From an uncultured SAR86 cluster bacterium (GTDB taxonomy: Bacteria; Pseudomonadota; Gammaproteobacteria; Magnimaribacterales; D2472): 64,000 nt of DNA. The notes under the pieces are model-generated. The model was given only the letters and a program-made list of their open reading frames with translations, was not told the origin of the DNA and ran no database searches. The translations under genes were made by a program, and so were the position numbers. The DNA is taken from positions 1 to 64,000 of the forward strand of contig CACBPP010000001.1 of the NCBI GenBank assembly GCA_902541175.1, in the 5' to 3' direction. Of the stretch, positions 63,952 through 64,000 are shown one piece after another. Position 1 is the first letter of the stretch. Each line of letters begins with the position of its first letter.

Positions 63952-64000
63952 TAGATTTGCAAGTAGAAATACAAAAAAATATATAAATTTTTTTATCAAT

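Overview
This is a dense, A+T-rich bacterial chromosome segment, almost entirely coding, with short intergenic gaps and many stop/start overlaps of the TAATG and ATGA kind. Gene content is gammaproteobacterial: UbiG, YciK, RluB, ScpAB, an XseB-IspA-Dxs run, SlmA, HflKC next to MiaA and PurA, NrdR with a rib-nusB operon, and lipid A genes. Together with the small genes, low G+C, TonB receptor and lack of mobile elements, this suggests a streamlined marine gammaproteobacterium of the SAR86 type. The clade is an inference. I saw no insertion sequence, prophage or CRISPR array.

Layout. 1-4373: end of ubiG, a MupP/Gph-like phosphatase, yciK (with an apparent frameshift), then a leftward alkA-like/rluB/scpB/scpA run. 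4560-6944: aroG, then two genes resembling the phage lambda O/P-derived helicase-loading pair (DopC/DopE type). 6984-10981: an RND efflux pair. 10985-13954: xseB-ispA-dxs. 13932-17875 (leftward): pgpA, a GlpD-like flavoprotein, thiL, a thiolase and a small conserved protein. 17908-23250: nth, glyA, nrdR, ribD, ribBA, ribH, nusB. 23254-28966 (leftward): waaA, glnB, miaA, hflK, hflC, purA, without the usual hfq and hflX. 29013-34388: lipid A acyltransferase, methyltransferases, a GT4 glycosyltransferase, a cyclase-like toroid protein and ilvE. 34449-38830: phosphomannomutase, slmA, mrcA. 38901-47703: aroK, aroB, gltB (inverted), gltD and hemE. 47700-52196: tesB, an SDR, and a CobS/CobT-like pair. 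52259-60851: diiron protein, BaxI-family membrane protein, DUF305/beta-propeller protein, type II pantothenate kinase, fatty acid hydroxylase and katG. 60953-64000: tRNA-Ala, a duplicated DUF2061-like membrane protein, and a siderophore-type TonB receptor behind a Fur box.

The most unusual points are: (1) the DopC/DopE-like pair, whose first member carries two tandem DnaT-like domains; (2) a GltD with an extra N-terminal domain resembling the DNA-binding domain of tyrosine recombinases, behind a promoter region with three phased TCATAC motifs and divergent from gltB; (3) a miaA that seems to start with ATA, overlapping the glnB stop, in a locus lacking hfq and hflX; (4) a foldable leader RNA between the Fur box and the TonB receptor; (5) a GT4/methyltransferase/toroid cassette of unknown product.
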